Source of the DNA: Syntrophaceae bacterium
GTDB lineage: Bacteria; Desulfobacterota; Syntrophia; Syntrophales; UBA2185
Assembly: GCA_003142635.1 (NCBI GenBank)
Contig: PLMX01000167.1
Span: forward strand, 1 to 34,569
DNA length: 34,569 nt
Direction: 5' to 3'
Shown here: piece by piece, positions 25,614 through 34,183 of the stretch
Numbering within the stretch: position 1 is the first letter of the stretch
Layout: every line of letters begins with the position of its first letter
Notes under the pieces: model-generated
What the model saw: the letters and a program-made list of their open reading frames with translations, nothing else
Databases searched by the model: none
Told to the model about the DNA's origin: nothing
Made by a program: the position numbers and the translations under genes

Positions 25614-26405
25614 TCAAGAGACGGTCTCTCCGTCAATTTTCATAAGCAGCTCAATCATGTTGCGGTGTATCTTCCCATTTGTGGCCAGGACATGCGGAGC
25701 CTCAAGGTGAAATGCGCCGCCGAAGATATCCGTAACGACACCTCCCGATTCACAAATCATGAGCCATCCGGCAGCAGTATCCCACGGCATGAGTTTCAGT
25801 TCCCAAAAGCCGTCAAAACGGCCGGCCGCAATATAGGCCATATCAAGAGCAGCGGATCCGGCCCGGCGAATAGCCTGGGCGCTTTTCGCCATCCCGTTAA
25901 AGTAATTGATATTATTGTTTCTGTCAGACCTTATGTCATAAGGGAAACCAGTAGCCAGCAGACTCCTGGAAAGATCAGCCGTATTCGATACGGTGATTTT
26001 CCGACCATTCAGAAAAGCTCCCTTCCCTTTTTCCGCCACAAACATTTCGTCCAACATGGGATTGTAAATAACACCCGCATGGATTTCACCGTCTTTTTCA
26101 AAGGCAATGGATACGCAGAAAACCGGATACCCGTGTGCATAGTTCGTCGTCCCATCGAGAGGATCGATTATCCATCGGTATTTCGAACCCCTCGCCGTTT
26201 GCGCCGACTCTTCGGCAAGGATGTCGTGGTCGGGATACCTCTTGCGAATTCTGGAAGTAATCATCCCTTCGGAAAGCCGATCCTCTTCCGTGACAATGTT
26301 TATTTCCCCTTTATAGTTTATTATGTGTTTGTCATTGAGCCTTTCTCTTAAGAATATTCCTGCTTCTCTTGCTACCGCTATTATAAAGTCGATACAATCA
26401 TCCAT
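25614..26405 (-). CDS. Inositol monophosphatase family protein (SuhB-like)
   Basis: This 263-aa Mg-dependent phosphatase has metal ligands Glu65/Glu66 (DILAEESA), Asp81 and Asp84 in IDPLDGTTNYAHG, and Asp209 in MPWDTAAG, all in the family order. It should hydrolyse inositol monophosphate or a related sugar phosphate; SuhB-type proteins may also have RNA-polymerase roles. The ATG at 26405 gives the standard N-terminus (MDDCIDFIIAVAREAG). The frame continues 46 codons further upstream but that part looks unrelated. The ribosome binding site is weak. It diverges from the rodZ-like gene across 278 bp. Confidence 0.92.
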   Translation of the reverse strand: MDDCIDFIIAVAREAGIFLRERLNDKHIINYKGEINIVTEEDRLSEGMITSRIRKRYPDHDILAEESAQTARGSKYRWIIDPLDGTTNYAHGYPVFCVSIAFEKDGEIHAGVIYNPMLDEMFVAEKGKGAFLNGRKITVSNTADLSRSLLATGFPYDIRSDRNNNINYFNGMAKSAQAIRRAGSAALDMAYIAAGRFDGFWELKLMPWDTAAGWLMICESGGVVTDIFGGAFHLEAPHVLATNGKIHRNMIELLMKIDGETVS

Positions 26406-26683
26406 AAACCAACAATTCCTATCAAGGGATATTTTAATTCTGCGTACTACTTCAAATTCGCATTCGGCCCGGCTCCGTTCAGGAGTAAGTATTGCAAGAA
26501 TGCACTCAGATCTTAAACCCAAAAATGTGGCAACATATACCAAGCTTTCCGATTTTTTGAAAGCTGCATCTTTCTGTTGCGTGACTATGAAAATGATGCT
26601 AATTATATCTTTAGTATGATCTGCTTAATGTCAGGCCTTTCAAGCCCTTTCTCTTACTATCGCACCTGACCGGGATATTAAAC

Positions 26684-27595
26684 ATGGTTGATACGACAAA
26701 AAATACAGGCCCTTCCCCAAAACCGTACCGAGGTTTCGGTATTACAGAACACGATCTCAAATCGATCAGAGAATCCAAAGGGTTCACATTAAGAGACATA
26801 TTCGAACGCACCCGGATCAGCGTTGCCACTCTTGCGGCAATTGAGAATGGAGAATTTCACCTGCTGCCGCCGCCGGTTTTTACCAAGTCATTCATAAAAA
26901 TATATGCAAAGGCTCTGGGTATCGACAGCAACGTAATTCTCGTCCGTTATGAGAAATACTTAGAAACACTCAATCCGACTCACCGGGATGTAAAAATCAA
27001 AGAAATCCCCAAGTCTGCCAGGCTGTTTTACAAGACTTTCCTGTGGGCAGCATTGATTATTCTTATAGTTGGTTTTGTCACTTTCTCGTTATCTACCCAT
27101 GAAACAGCAATCGACATCGTGAAAAATCAAATTCCCGAACAGGAACACAAATCAGCCGATTTAAAAACAACCGATGATATTGGAAAAGTCCCTAAGAGTG
27201 AAGTTGTGGATCAGACAAACGTGGTTGCAAAGACGCAAGAAGGAGAAGCCCAACCAATCCCTCTTGCGCAGACGCAACCAGCCCCCCGCGAAACTCAAGA
27301 GAAGGAGAGGGTGAAGCAGGTCACTGCATCTGAGGAAACCAATAAAACCCGGGGCGACACGGCCGAAACACATAAAATAACCATGGGGGCCAGAGAGATG
27401 ACGTGGTTAAGAATCACTGCAGATAATAATCAACCATATGAAATTTTACTGCAACCCGGTGAAAAGATAGAGAGAGAAGCGTCGCACTTTATTGTTGTTG
27501 TGGGCAACGCAGGCGGTATAGACATCACATTTCAAGGAAAATCTCTCGGCAACCTGGGTAAAGAAGGCCAGGTTGTGCACTTAACGCTCCCCTGA
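26684..27595 (+). CDS. rodZ: RodZ-like cytoskeletal membrane protein
   Basis: This 303-aa single-pass membrane protein has an N-terminal HTH_25 domain (LKSIRESKGFTLRDIFERTRIS through FTKSFIKIYAKALGID, residues 25-85), one membrane helix near 113-132 (AALIILIVGFVTFSL), a low-complexity Gln/Glu/Thr linker and a C-terminal DUF4115 domain (TWLRITADNNQPYEILLQPGEKIE, residues 235-303). RodZ links MreB to the cell-elongation machinery. No mreB is near. A possible promoter TTGCGT-17 bp-TAATTA lies at 26577-26605. tatA follows 74 bp downstream and may be co-transcribed. Confidence 0.9.
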   Translation: MVDTTKNTGPSPKPYRGFGITEHDLKSIRESKGFTLRDIFERTRISVATLAAIENGEFHLLPPPVFTKSFIKIYAKALGIDSNVILVRYEKYLETLNPTHRDVKIKEIPKSARLFYKTFLWAALIILIVGFVTFSLSTHETAIDIVKNQIPEQEHKSADLKTTDDIGKVPKSEVVDQTNVVAKTQEGEAQPIPLAQTQPAPRETQEKERVKQVTASEETNKTRGDTAETHKITMGAREMTWLRITADNNQPYEILLQPGEKIEREASHFIVVVGNAGGIDITFQGKSLGNLGKEGQVVHLTLP

Positions 27596-27669
27596 TATTA
27601 TAGGTTTGAGAACGGCGGCTTGGTACCTTAGAATTGTTAATAATCATCAAGAAATGAGGTCACGGAAAT

Positions 27670-27864
27670 ATGTTTGGAATAGGCGTGCCTGAATTAATTG
27701 TAATTCTTGTCATCGTTCTCATCGTCTTTGGCGCCGGTAAGCTCCCGGAAATCGGTGGCGCGATTGGAAAAAGCATAAAGAACTTTAAAAAATCAGTCCG
27801 CGAACCGGATGAGAACGAAACAACGCAGGGCACTAACACTAAGAAGATCGACGAAAAGAAATAG
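27670..27864 (+). CDS. tatA: Twin-arginine translocase subunit TatA/E
   Basis: This 64-aa protein has the TatA plan: a short N-terminus, one membrane helix ([14 protein letters not shown]), the hinge [10 protein letters not shown], an amphipathic helix ([14 protein letters not shown]) and a polar acidic tail. TatA oligomers form the pore for folded proteins with twin-arginine signals. GAGGT precedes the ATG. No tatB or tatC is in the window, so the rest of the system is encoded elsewhere. It ends 12 bp from the convergent ssb gene. Confidence 0.95.
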   Translation: MFGIGVPELIVILVIVLIVFGAGKLPEIGGAIGKSIKNFKKSVREPDENETTQGTNTKKIDEKK

Positions 27865-27876
27865 AACGGAAGCAGG

Positions 27877-28293
27877 CTAAAAGGGGACATCATCGGGCGG
27901 CGCTGATTCGGAGCCTGCTGACGCGAGCGTCTGATCATCAACAGCGGCCTCCTGGCTGCGCATTTGCCCCTTTGAATCCAGCATTTGCATGTTTGACGCA
28001 ACAATCTCAGTAGTGGAACGCTTTACGCCGTCTTTGTCTTCCCAGGAACGTGTCTGAATTCGGCCTTCAATAAATATCAATTTCCCCTTCGCAAGATAAT
28101 TGCTGCAGATTTCGGCCAACTTGCCGTAGGTCACTATCCTGTGCCATTCTGTTCTCTGAATCTTTTCGCCGTTCTTGTCTTTCCATTGAAGATCTGTTGC
28201 CATACGAAAATTGACCACCATAGTACCGTCAGGTGTGTATCTTACCTCGGGATCCGCTCCCAGCCTGCCTATTAATAATGCCTTGTTAACCAT
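27877..28293 (-). CDS. ssb: Single-stranded DNA-binding protein
   Basis: This 138-aa protein has an N-terminal OB fold ([20 protein letters not shown] to about residue 108, including [14 protein letters not shown] and [16 protein letters not shown]) and an acidic tip ending DDVPF, the protein-docking tail of SSB. It protects single-stranded DNA and recruits replication and repair proteins. AAGGAGGGGG precedes the ATG. A TATAAT on the minus strand (28393-28388) could be the -10 box, with a poor -35, for an 87-nt leader. Confidence 0.95.
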   Translation of the reverse strand: MVNKALLIGRLGADPEVRYTPDGTMVVNFRMATDLQWKDKNGEKIQRTEWHRIVTYGKLAEICSNYLAKGKLIFIEGRIQTRSWEDKDGVKRSTTEIVASNMQMLDSKGQMRSQEAAVDDQTLASAGSESAPPDDVPF

Positions 28294-28441
28294 TATTCCC
28301 CCTCCTTCCTCTTTCTTGAGAAATGCTAATTAAGTTTGTCTGTGTGGCAAAAGAGTTCGTCACTGATAAAATGCATGTCGGCCATACATTATATTTTACA
28401 ATCACACAACATAAATACGCGAAAAACAGTATTTGACAAGA

Positions 28442-28481
28442 AATTAATGAGGGAAAAATATTCGTTTTTTCCTCATTAATT
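28442..28481. terminator. Perfect-class 17-bp palindrome downstream of the RCC1 gene
   Basis: AATTAATGAGGGAAAAA (28442-28458) pairs with the arm at 28465-28481 across a 6-nt loop; the only imperfection is one G-T pair on the plus strand (C-A on the minus strand). It lies in the 292-bp gap between ssb and the RCC1-repeat gene, about 105 bp beyond the stop of the latter. A terminator built into an A/T-rich stem is the likely role, but an operator is possible. The rest of the gap shows no gene. Confidence 0.5.
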
Positions 28482-28585
28482 ATGCAATATTCAATCGCTT
28501 AACAGGGCAACACTGAAAATCATTATAAACTATTGCCGATATCTACGATAATTCAGAATATGTCCCGTATACTTCCAGTTCATGG

Positions 28586-30016
28586 CTACATTGCCTTCAC
28601 AGGGATATCACTATCGATTATCGTCCCGTTACCAAGCTGACCATAGAGATTGTACCCCCACGTCCAGACCGTGCTATCGATCTTCAGAGCAACAGTATCG
28701 TAAACGCCTGCAGCAACGGCCTCCACACCAGACATTCCGATGGGTTGCACAGGGGTAACGCTGCCGGTCGTAGTCCCATTGCCAAGCTGACCCTTACCAT
28801 TACCTCCCCACGTCCAGACCGTGCCATCAGTCTTCATAGCGACAGCGTGGTCGTAGCCTGCGGCTATGCCTATTGCGCCCGTGCCGACCATTCCGCTTAC
28901 CTCCACAGGGCTCCAAACGTCGGTCGTATCTCCATCACCAATCTGACCAACATTATTAAACCCCCATGCCCAGACGGAGCTGCTGAGCGCGTCATTCCGC
29001 AGGGCGACAGTGAATAAGTTGCCTGCGGCGATGGCCATTATGTTAGCCAACCCGGGAACCTCCACAGGTATATAACTGTCGGTCGTAGTTCCGATGCCAA
29101 GCTCACCATTACCGTTATCTCCCCACGTCCAGATAATGCCGCCGCTGCTGTTCATAAGAGCAACTGTATGGTCGTATCCTGCTGCAACGGCTATTACGCT
29201 CGACAGACCGGACGTTCCGCTCACCTGTATAGGAACAGGGCTATCAGTTATACTGTTATTACCAAGCTGACCATGGTTATTATACCCCCACGTCCAGACG
29301 GTACCGTCATTTTTCAGTGCGACAGTGAATCTATAGCCTGCTGCAACGGCTGTCATGCCTGACAGTCCACCCACCTGCGCAGGGGTACGACTATCAAGCC
29401 CAGGCCCGTTACCAAGCTGACCATTACTATTACTTCCCCACGTCCAGACCGTGCCGTCATTCTTCAGGGCAACAGTATGGTCATAGCCTGCTGCAACGGC
29501 TGTCATGCCTGACAGTCCGCCCAGCTGCGCAGGGGTATCACTATCGGTTATCGTCCCGTTACCAAGCTGACCATTGCTATTGTATCCCCACGTCCAGACC
29601 GTGCCGTCGCTCCTGAGGTAAACGGTGTGATATGACGTCGACACCGCACCGCTCCCAAAACCACTGAAGTTGAAACCGCTCCCACTCAGGCCATAGATAG
29701 TGGCATTTCGGTTTATCGGTCCAAAGGTGTATCCTGCGAGTGACGGGGTGATAGTGTATGAGCTGTAGTTCGATACGTCAAAGCTATAATTACCATGACT
29801 ATCTGTAGTCGCGGCCGCTGAACTATCGCCGGAAAGAGTTACCGTTACACCTGAGAGCGGTGAACCGCCTGATGTAATCGTGCCAGAAAGCGTAAATGTC
29901 TCGGAGCTGAACAAGCTGCCACATCCTGAAAGCATAACTATTGTAACCATACTTAATAACAAAACCAACATCGCTACAGAAAACTTCATATGTTCTACCT
30001 TGCTATAATTCTTCAT
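28586..30016 (-). CDS. RCC1-repeat (seven-bladed propeller) lipoprotein
   Basis: This 476-aa exported lipoprotein has a signal ending in the lipobox LSGC, then a carboxypeptidase-regulatory/Ig-like domain (SGTITSGGSPLSGVTVTLSG to about residue 120) and seven RCC1 repeats, each with a W(T/A)WG and a G(Q/E)(L/I)G core. Seven repeats would close a seven-bladed propeller. Bacterial RCC1-like surface proteins are usually binding or adhesion modules. The ATG at 30016 has GGAGG upstream; an ATG 9 codons later is also possible. The repeats are similar at DNA level (a block starting CCCCACGTCCAGA recurs), so recent duplication is likely. No partner is adjacent. Confidence 0.88.
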   Translation of the reverse strand: MKNYSKVEHMKFSVAMLVLLLSMVTIVMLSGCGSLFSSETFTLSGTITSGGSPLSGVTVTLSGDSSAAATTDSHGNYSFDVSNYSSYTITPSLAGYTFGPINRNATIYGLSGSGFNFSGFGSGAVSTSYHTVYLRSDGTVWTWGYNSNGQLGNGTITDSDTPAQLGGLSGMTAVAAGYDHTVALKNDGTVWTWGSNSNGQLGNGPGLDSRTPAQVGGLSGMTAVAAGYRFTVALKNDGTVWTWGYNNHGQLGNNSITDSPVPIQVSGTSGLSSVIAVAAGYDHTVALMNSSGGIIWTWGDNGNGELGIGTTTDSYIPVEVPGLANIMAIAAGNLFTVALRNDALSSSVWAWGFNNVGQIGDGDTTDVWSPVEVSGMVGTGAIGIAAGYDHAVAMKTDGTVWTWGGNGKGQLGNGTTTGSVTPVQPIGMSGVEAVAAGVYDTVALKIDSTVWTWGYNLYGQLGNGTIIDSDIPVKAM

Positions 30017-30193
30017 ACTACCTCCGGCAGGATTCAATCTTCTTTAAGTAACATAAATTTTCTAATGTAATTGAAACGTTTTTGATTACCTTACCTTACC
30101 TTAATTCGCCAATCTCGCGCAGTCGTAGATGTCCTCATAGTGTTCATCTTCTGCCACTTCTTTCGCTTCCTGTCCATGAATTTATGACTTTTC

Positions 30194-30814
30194 TTATCTA
30201 AAGAAAATTGACAGTCCTACGATGGCAAAGTGACCGTCAATCCCATAGTTTGGTGTTCTGGTATACGCGTTAGACATGTGGCGAAGCCTGTATCCAATGT
30301 TAAGGGCTATGTCTTTAGTGAAGAAGAAATAAGACCCTGCGCCGGCAGTGCATGAGAATATAAATCCTTTTGCTTGTGTCTCTGTTTCCAAATTGAAATA
30401 GTGGGGACCTACCACGCCCAGAATATAAGGGGAGAACCTTTCTGTCAGCGGATAAGAATACTGAACTCCGAGACCGATGCCAAACTCTATGTCCTTTGCA
30501 GGTTCCGTAACATAATTTAATTGAGGTTCAAGTATGAAAGAAAGCGTTCCTTTATGGCCAGCTATATTCGAGAAGAAGACTTTTGCATCAATCCCAATGC
30601 GTAAGATAAAAGGAATCACCTGATAGCTTCCTTCGTAAACTGACCCTTTTCCATATCCGGAAATAAGTCCTAACTCAGAAATTAAAGGTGTCTTGGACGT
30701 TACTCCTTTGTCTGATTTTTCATCAGCAAAGCCTATTGTCGGAATAACAATAAGAGCGTGACTAAATACAATCAAAAACGCGAACAGTCTGAATTTACCT
30801 GCGACTACTATCAT
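30194..30814 (-). CDS. PagL-like lipid A 3-O-deacylase
   Basis: This 206-aa outer-membrane protein has a cleavable signal (to about residue 30) and alternating hydrophobic strands of a small beta-barrel, ending in a terminal aromatic-Arg strand (GLSIFFR). The PagL active-site motif is present: His179-x-Ser181-Asn182-Ala in YRLRHMSNAYTRTPNYG. PagL removes a 3-O-linked acyl chain from lipid A and can change LPS signalling. Length is slightly above the roughly 170-190 aa usual for the family. The gene is single and lies beside the 95-bp inverted-repeat element. Confidence 0.85.
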   Translation of the reverse strand: MIVVAGKFRLFAFLIVFSHALIVIPTIGFADEKSDKGVTSKTPLISELGLISGYGKGSVYEGSYQVIPFILRIGIDAKVFFSNIAGHKGTLSFILEPQLNYVTEPAKDIEFGIGLGVQYSYPLTERFSPYILGVVGPHYFNLETETQAKGFIFSCTAGAGSYFFFTKDIALNIGYRLRHMSNAYTRTPNYGIDGHFAIVGLSIFFR

Positions 30815-30842
30815 GATCGTGATATCTATTCAACACAGAGTG

Positions 30843-30937
30843 TGACCTGCCCCCAGAACATATACCACATGTTAAGTTAGAGTTCGGCCATTTTGAGGGC
30901 TCCCCAAAAACTGTACCAGCTTTAGGGGGGCAGGTCA
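30843..30937. mobile_element. 95-bp element with perfect 12-bp terminal inverted repeats
   Basis: TGACCTGCCCCC (30843-30854) is mirrored exactly by GGGGGCAGGTCA (30926-30937). The TG...CA ends recall IS3-family termini. The 71-bp interior has no coding capacity. No clear target duplication flanks it. It is either a MITE or the fused ends of a deleted insertion sequence. It lies within the 419-bp gene-free region between the PagL-like gene and gspC. Confidence 0.6.
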
Positions 30938-30951
30938 TTTTAATGACATTT

Positions 30952-30981
30952 ATATTTTTTTATGTTAGCATAAAAAAATAT
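30952..30981. repeat. A/T-rich 13-bp hairpin
   Basis: ATATTTTTTTATG (30952-30964) and CATAAAAAAATAT (30969-30981) form a perfect stem around the loop TTAG. It stands between the inverted-repeat element and the gspC promoter. It could stop read-through into the secretion operon; no protein-binding role can be read from it. Confidence 0.5.
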
Positions 30982-31117
30982 GATTCGGCATAATAATTAT
31001 TTCTTGTTGACGGCTTTTAAAAGTGTCCATTCTTATCTTGACTGGCAAGACAAATCTTATGGCCGTCGAAAAATTGTAAGATTGCAACATACATTTGCTC
31101 CTTGTGATAAGTGTTTG

Positions 31118-31126
31118 TGGTATAAT
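31118..31126 (+). promoter_or_regulatory. Extended -10 promoter of the gsp operon
   Basis: TGGTATAAT (31118-31126) is a consensus -10 box with the TGn extension, which can work without a good -35; the nearest candidate is TCCTTG 16 bp upstream. Transcription would start near 31133, about 100 nt before gspC. Confidence 0.55.
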
Positions 31127-31233
31127 TTTTCAGTGTTTTCTGTTATTTCTGAGGAAAAACTGGGATAGTGTCTGACTTGTTAATTGAATTCGGTGGCGAG
31201 CGCAAACATCTTCGCTTGCTGCGGAGAGCTTCA

Positions 31234-32118
31234 ATGATTTGCAGTATGGAAGTTATAAACATAAAACATCATTATTTGAAGATAGTAAGAGTAGTGAATA
31301 TTACCATAGGGTTATTACTACTTGCATCTCTGGTTTTTTTTGCGAGGAATATCATAACGGTGGTTCAAAAAAGAGATATGAAACCTCTTTCAACTGCCCC
31401 GATCGAATCCAGGAAACATGAAAATAAAAGTATTCAGGAATATGAAGCGCTCCTTCAAATCAACCCGTTTGGCGTATCTGTTGGTTCGGTGAAACAAGGT
31501 CGTTCCCAGGGAGATCAAGCAGCATTTTCTAATATTAGGCTCGTGGGAACAATTTCTGGAAGTGATAAAAACGGCTATGCCGTTTTTATTGGCGGCGATG
31601 GAAAACAATCAATGCTCAAGACAGGCGAGACCGTGTTCGGGTTGGGAGAGCTTAAAAGGGTTGAAAAAACCAGCGTATTCATTCTTCATAAAAATGGGAA
31701 ATTGGTGAAAATTAGTATGCACGATCAGCTAACCTTAAGCGATATGCAAGCTTCCAAGGGTACTACAGGAATAGCCGGACCAGTGCAATCTATCGGAAAG
31801 GGGGAGTATATCATAGACCAAAAGGCAACGCTGGTTGCTTTGGATAATCCTGCTCAGATCATGACGGATGCAAAGCTTATCCCTAACATGGTAAAGGGTA
31901 AGCTAGATGGGTTTATTCTGCAGGGAATAAGAAAAGACGGTTTCTACGATAACTTGGGTATGAAAAATGGCGATATCCTTTTGCGGATCAATGACTCCAA
32001 CATTTCAAATCCCGAAAATGCACTTCAGACCTTTATGGCCTTGAAGGGGATGGATAAAGTACAATTAGATATAATCAGAGACGGTAACAGGGTGACTCTC
32101 AATTATCAAATCAGATGA
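31234..32118 (+). CDS. gspC: Type II secretion protein GspC
   Basis: This 294-aa inner-membrane protein of the T2SS has a short cytoplasmic N-terminus, one membrane helix (IGLLLLASLVFFA), a periplasmic HR domain (SNIRLVGTISGSDKNGYAVFIGGDG, about residues 95-170) that docks to the secretin N0 domain, and a C-terminal PDZ domain (LDGFILQGIRKDGFYDNLGMKNGDILLRIND to the end). The ATG at 31234 is chosen for its GGAGAG site; a GTG at 31168 and an ATG at 31246 are less likely. gspD begins 16 nt after its stop. Confidence 0.92.
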   Translation: MICSMEVINIKHHYLKIVRVVNITIGLLLLASLVFFARNIITVVQKRDMKPLSTAPIESRKHENKSIQEYEALLQINPFGVSVGSVKQGRSQGDQAAFSNIRLVGTISGSDKNGYAVFIGGDGKQSMLKTGETVFGLGELKRVEKTSVFILHKNGKLVKISMHDQLTLSDMQASKGTTGIAGPVQSIGKGEYIIDQKATLVALDNPAQIMTDAKLIPNMVKGKLDGFILQGIRKDGFYDNLGMKNGDILLRINDSNISNPENALQTFMALKGMDKVQLDIIRDGNRVTLNYQIR

Positions 32119-32134
32119 GGAAAACCAGTAAACT

Positions 32135-34183
32135 ATGTATAACATAATAGTAAAAAGAGTCTCAATGCTAATTTTTTTGGTGTGTGTTTTGACAATGTCA
32201 GCCGATACCATGGCGGCATTTAAGACGGACAGCATGGTCACATTCAACTTTGTGGATGTCGATCTGCCAGTCATCACAAAATTTGTGAGTGAAATAACCC
32301 ACAAAAATTTCATTCTCGATGAGCGTGTAAAAGGAAAGATAACGATAATTACGCCTACGAAACTGAGTGTATCGGATACATTCAATCTCTTTACTGCCGT
32401 TCTGGAAATGAAAGGGTTTACTGTTGTTCCTTTAGGTGTGGACGCTTATTCCATTATTCCCACTTCGGAGGCAAAACAGAAAGGGTTAAAATTTAATAAA
32501 GAGAAGCAGCCCGTCAATGCAAGCTATGCAGCCCAATTGATTCCGCTGAAATATGTTTCAGCGGCAGAAGTAATGAAATTAGTCCAGCCAATCATATCGA
32601 AAGATGGATACATATCGGTATTCGGTCCGGGTAATCTGCTCTTAGTTATTGACTCAGGTGTAAATATTGCAAATGTCGTGTCAGTCATCGATGCTATTGA
32701 CAAGCCATCAGAGAACAGGGGATCGATTAACATCTATTTCCTTGAAAACGCCGATGCAACTGAACTGTCAAAGGTGCTGGAAACACTAACTAAGTCGGCG
32801 CAGGCACAGCCTCAGAAGCAGCCCTCAGTTGCCTCAGCATTTGAGTCCGTGAGCGGGATTACTATAACGCCGGACAAGGCCTCCAATGCCCTCATTATTG
32901 TTGCATCCCCTTCCGACTATCAGAATATACTGCCGATCATCAAAAAACTGGATAAGCGGCGTCGACAGGTATTTGTTGAGGTCATGATTGCAGAGATATC
33001 TTTGAATAGACTCATTCAACTTGGCTCGCAATGGCGGGCTGCTGTACAGTCGGGTGGGGCGCCGGTAGTTGTTGCAGGTGTCGGAAGCGTAGACACAAGC
33101 ACAATCAGCTCTATCATCACCGGTCTGACAGGTCTTACCATCGGAGGCCTGGGCAATTACTATACCATACCGCAGACCATGATTTCTGGGGCGACATCGA
33201 ATGTGACAGCTCCCGGTATTGCGGTACTCTTTAGTTTGAGTGATTTCAGGGATGCCCTAAACGTCCTTTCAACTCCGCAGATATTAACATCAGACAACAA
33301 AGAGGCGCAAATTCTCGTTGGCCAGAATGTTCCTTTTATTGCATCAAGACAACAGGACATCACGACTGCGAATACAGTGCTTAACAACATCACTAGGCAG
33401 GATGTAGGCATTACGCTGAAAATCACCCCCCAGATTTCTGAGAGTGAATACGTAAAGATGGATATATATCAGGAGGTCTCTGCACTCGTCGGGGGGCAGT
33501 CGGATAATATTTTGACCACTGTCGGTCCAACGATTACCAAGAGATCAACGAAAACATCGGTGGTCGTCAGAGATAAACAAACTGTCGTAATCGGTGGGCT
33601 CATGCAGGATAGCGAAGAAGAGACAACGACGAAGGTACCTTTCTTCGGTGACATTCCCCTGATCGGATGGCTTTTTAAATACAAGACAACCCAGAAGACT
33701 AAGACCAACCTCTTAGTATTTCTGACACCTCATATAGTTACAGAAGCAGCTCACTTGGGCCAACTTTCCAGAGATAAGCTAAATGATTTTACCCAAAAAG
33801 AGAAACTTTATATTGAAGGGGAGCTGATCGTGACATTCAAAAGCGGTGTGACAGAGGAAGCGGCGAAGACTATTGTTAATCGTCAGAAGGCTGCGATTAT
33901 AAAAATTGTCAAGGAGAATACATATCGCATTAAGCTAAAAGAGGGAATGAGCCTGGAAGAGGCCGCCAATCAATTCTCAGCGTTGCCGGAGGTACAGAAG
34001 GCCGAACCTATTAACCTTATTCAAATGCCCGGTAGTGAAGGTGAATTGTCGCGACCCTCTGTTCCTTCAAGTGCCACGAGTGAAACTTCTGTAAAGCGAG
34101 ATGCCCAACCTGCTGCAGTTTTACCTGTTGAGGAGAAAAACCTTAAGGGTCAAACTAAAGACCTTGCTCCTGCCGCTCCGTGA
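32135..34183 (+). CDS. gspD: Type II secretin GspD with a propeptide-like C-terminal extension
   Basis: This 682-aa outer-membrane secretin has a signal peptide (to about residue 27), N0 (VTFNFVDVDLPVITKFVSE, 35-100), three N1-N3 repeats (115-335, with AAQLIPLKYVSAAEVMKL and GSINIYFLENADATELSKVL) and the secretin barrel domain ending VPFFGDIPLIGWLFKYKT and NLLVFLTPHIV (about 350-545). Residues 558-625 are unusual: GELIVTFKSGVTEEAAKTIV, then YRIKLKEGMSLEEAANQFSALPEVQKAEP, resembling the inhibitor-like propeptide of fervidolysin-type subtilases. A Pro/Ser/Ala-rich linker follows to a TGA. The next in-frame codons encode a SPOR domain. No pilotin-type S-domain is obvious. Confidence 0.92.
   Translation: MYNIIVKRVSMLIFLVCVLTMSADTMAAFKTDSMVTFNFVDVDLPVITKFVSEITHKNFILDERVKGKITIITPTKLSVSDTFNLFTAVLEMKGFTVVPLGVDAYSIIPTSEAKQKGLKFNKEKQPVNASYAAQLIPLKYVSAAEVMKLVQPIISKDGYISVFGPGNLLLVIDSGVNIANVVSVIDAIDKPSENRGSINIYFLENADATELSKVLETLTKSAQAQPQKQPSVASAFESVSGITITPDKASNALIIVASPSDYQNILPIIKKLDKRRRQVFVEVMIAEISLNRLIQLGSQWRAAVQSGGAPVVVAGVGSVDTSTISSIITGLTGLTIGGLGNYYTIPQTMISGATSNVTAPGIAVLFSLSDFRDALNVLSTPQILTSDNKEAQILVGQNVPFIASRQQDITTANTVLNNITRQDVGITLKITPQISESEYVKMDIYQEVSALVGGQSDNILTTVGPTITKRSTKTSVVVRDKQTVVIGGLMQDSEEETTTKVPFFGDIPLIGWLFKYKTTQKTKTNLLVFLTPHIVTEAAHLGQLSRDKLNDFTQKEKLYIEGELIVTFKSGVTEEAAKTIVNRQKAAIIKIVKENTYRIKLKEGMSLEEAANQFSALPEVQKAEPINLIQMPGSEGELSRPSVPSSATSETSVKRDAQPAAVLPVEEKNLKGQTKDLAPAAP

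Noticed and set aside
30082-30103. A short TTACC tandem repeat upstream of the RCC1 gene.
   Set aside because: Only three copies are present and they show no link to a promoter or gene; it is probably slippage.
30101-30181. A 26-codon minus-strand stretch ending DEHYEDIYDCARLAN after the PagL-like gene.
   Set aside because: It looks protein-like but is bounded by stops, has no start codon and is too short to tell from chance.
30980-31168. A 62-codon plus-strand frame upstream of gspC.
   Set aside because: It has no ribosome binding site, no family resemblance and overlaps the predicted gspC promoter.
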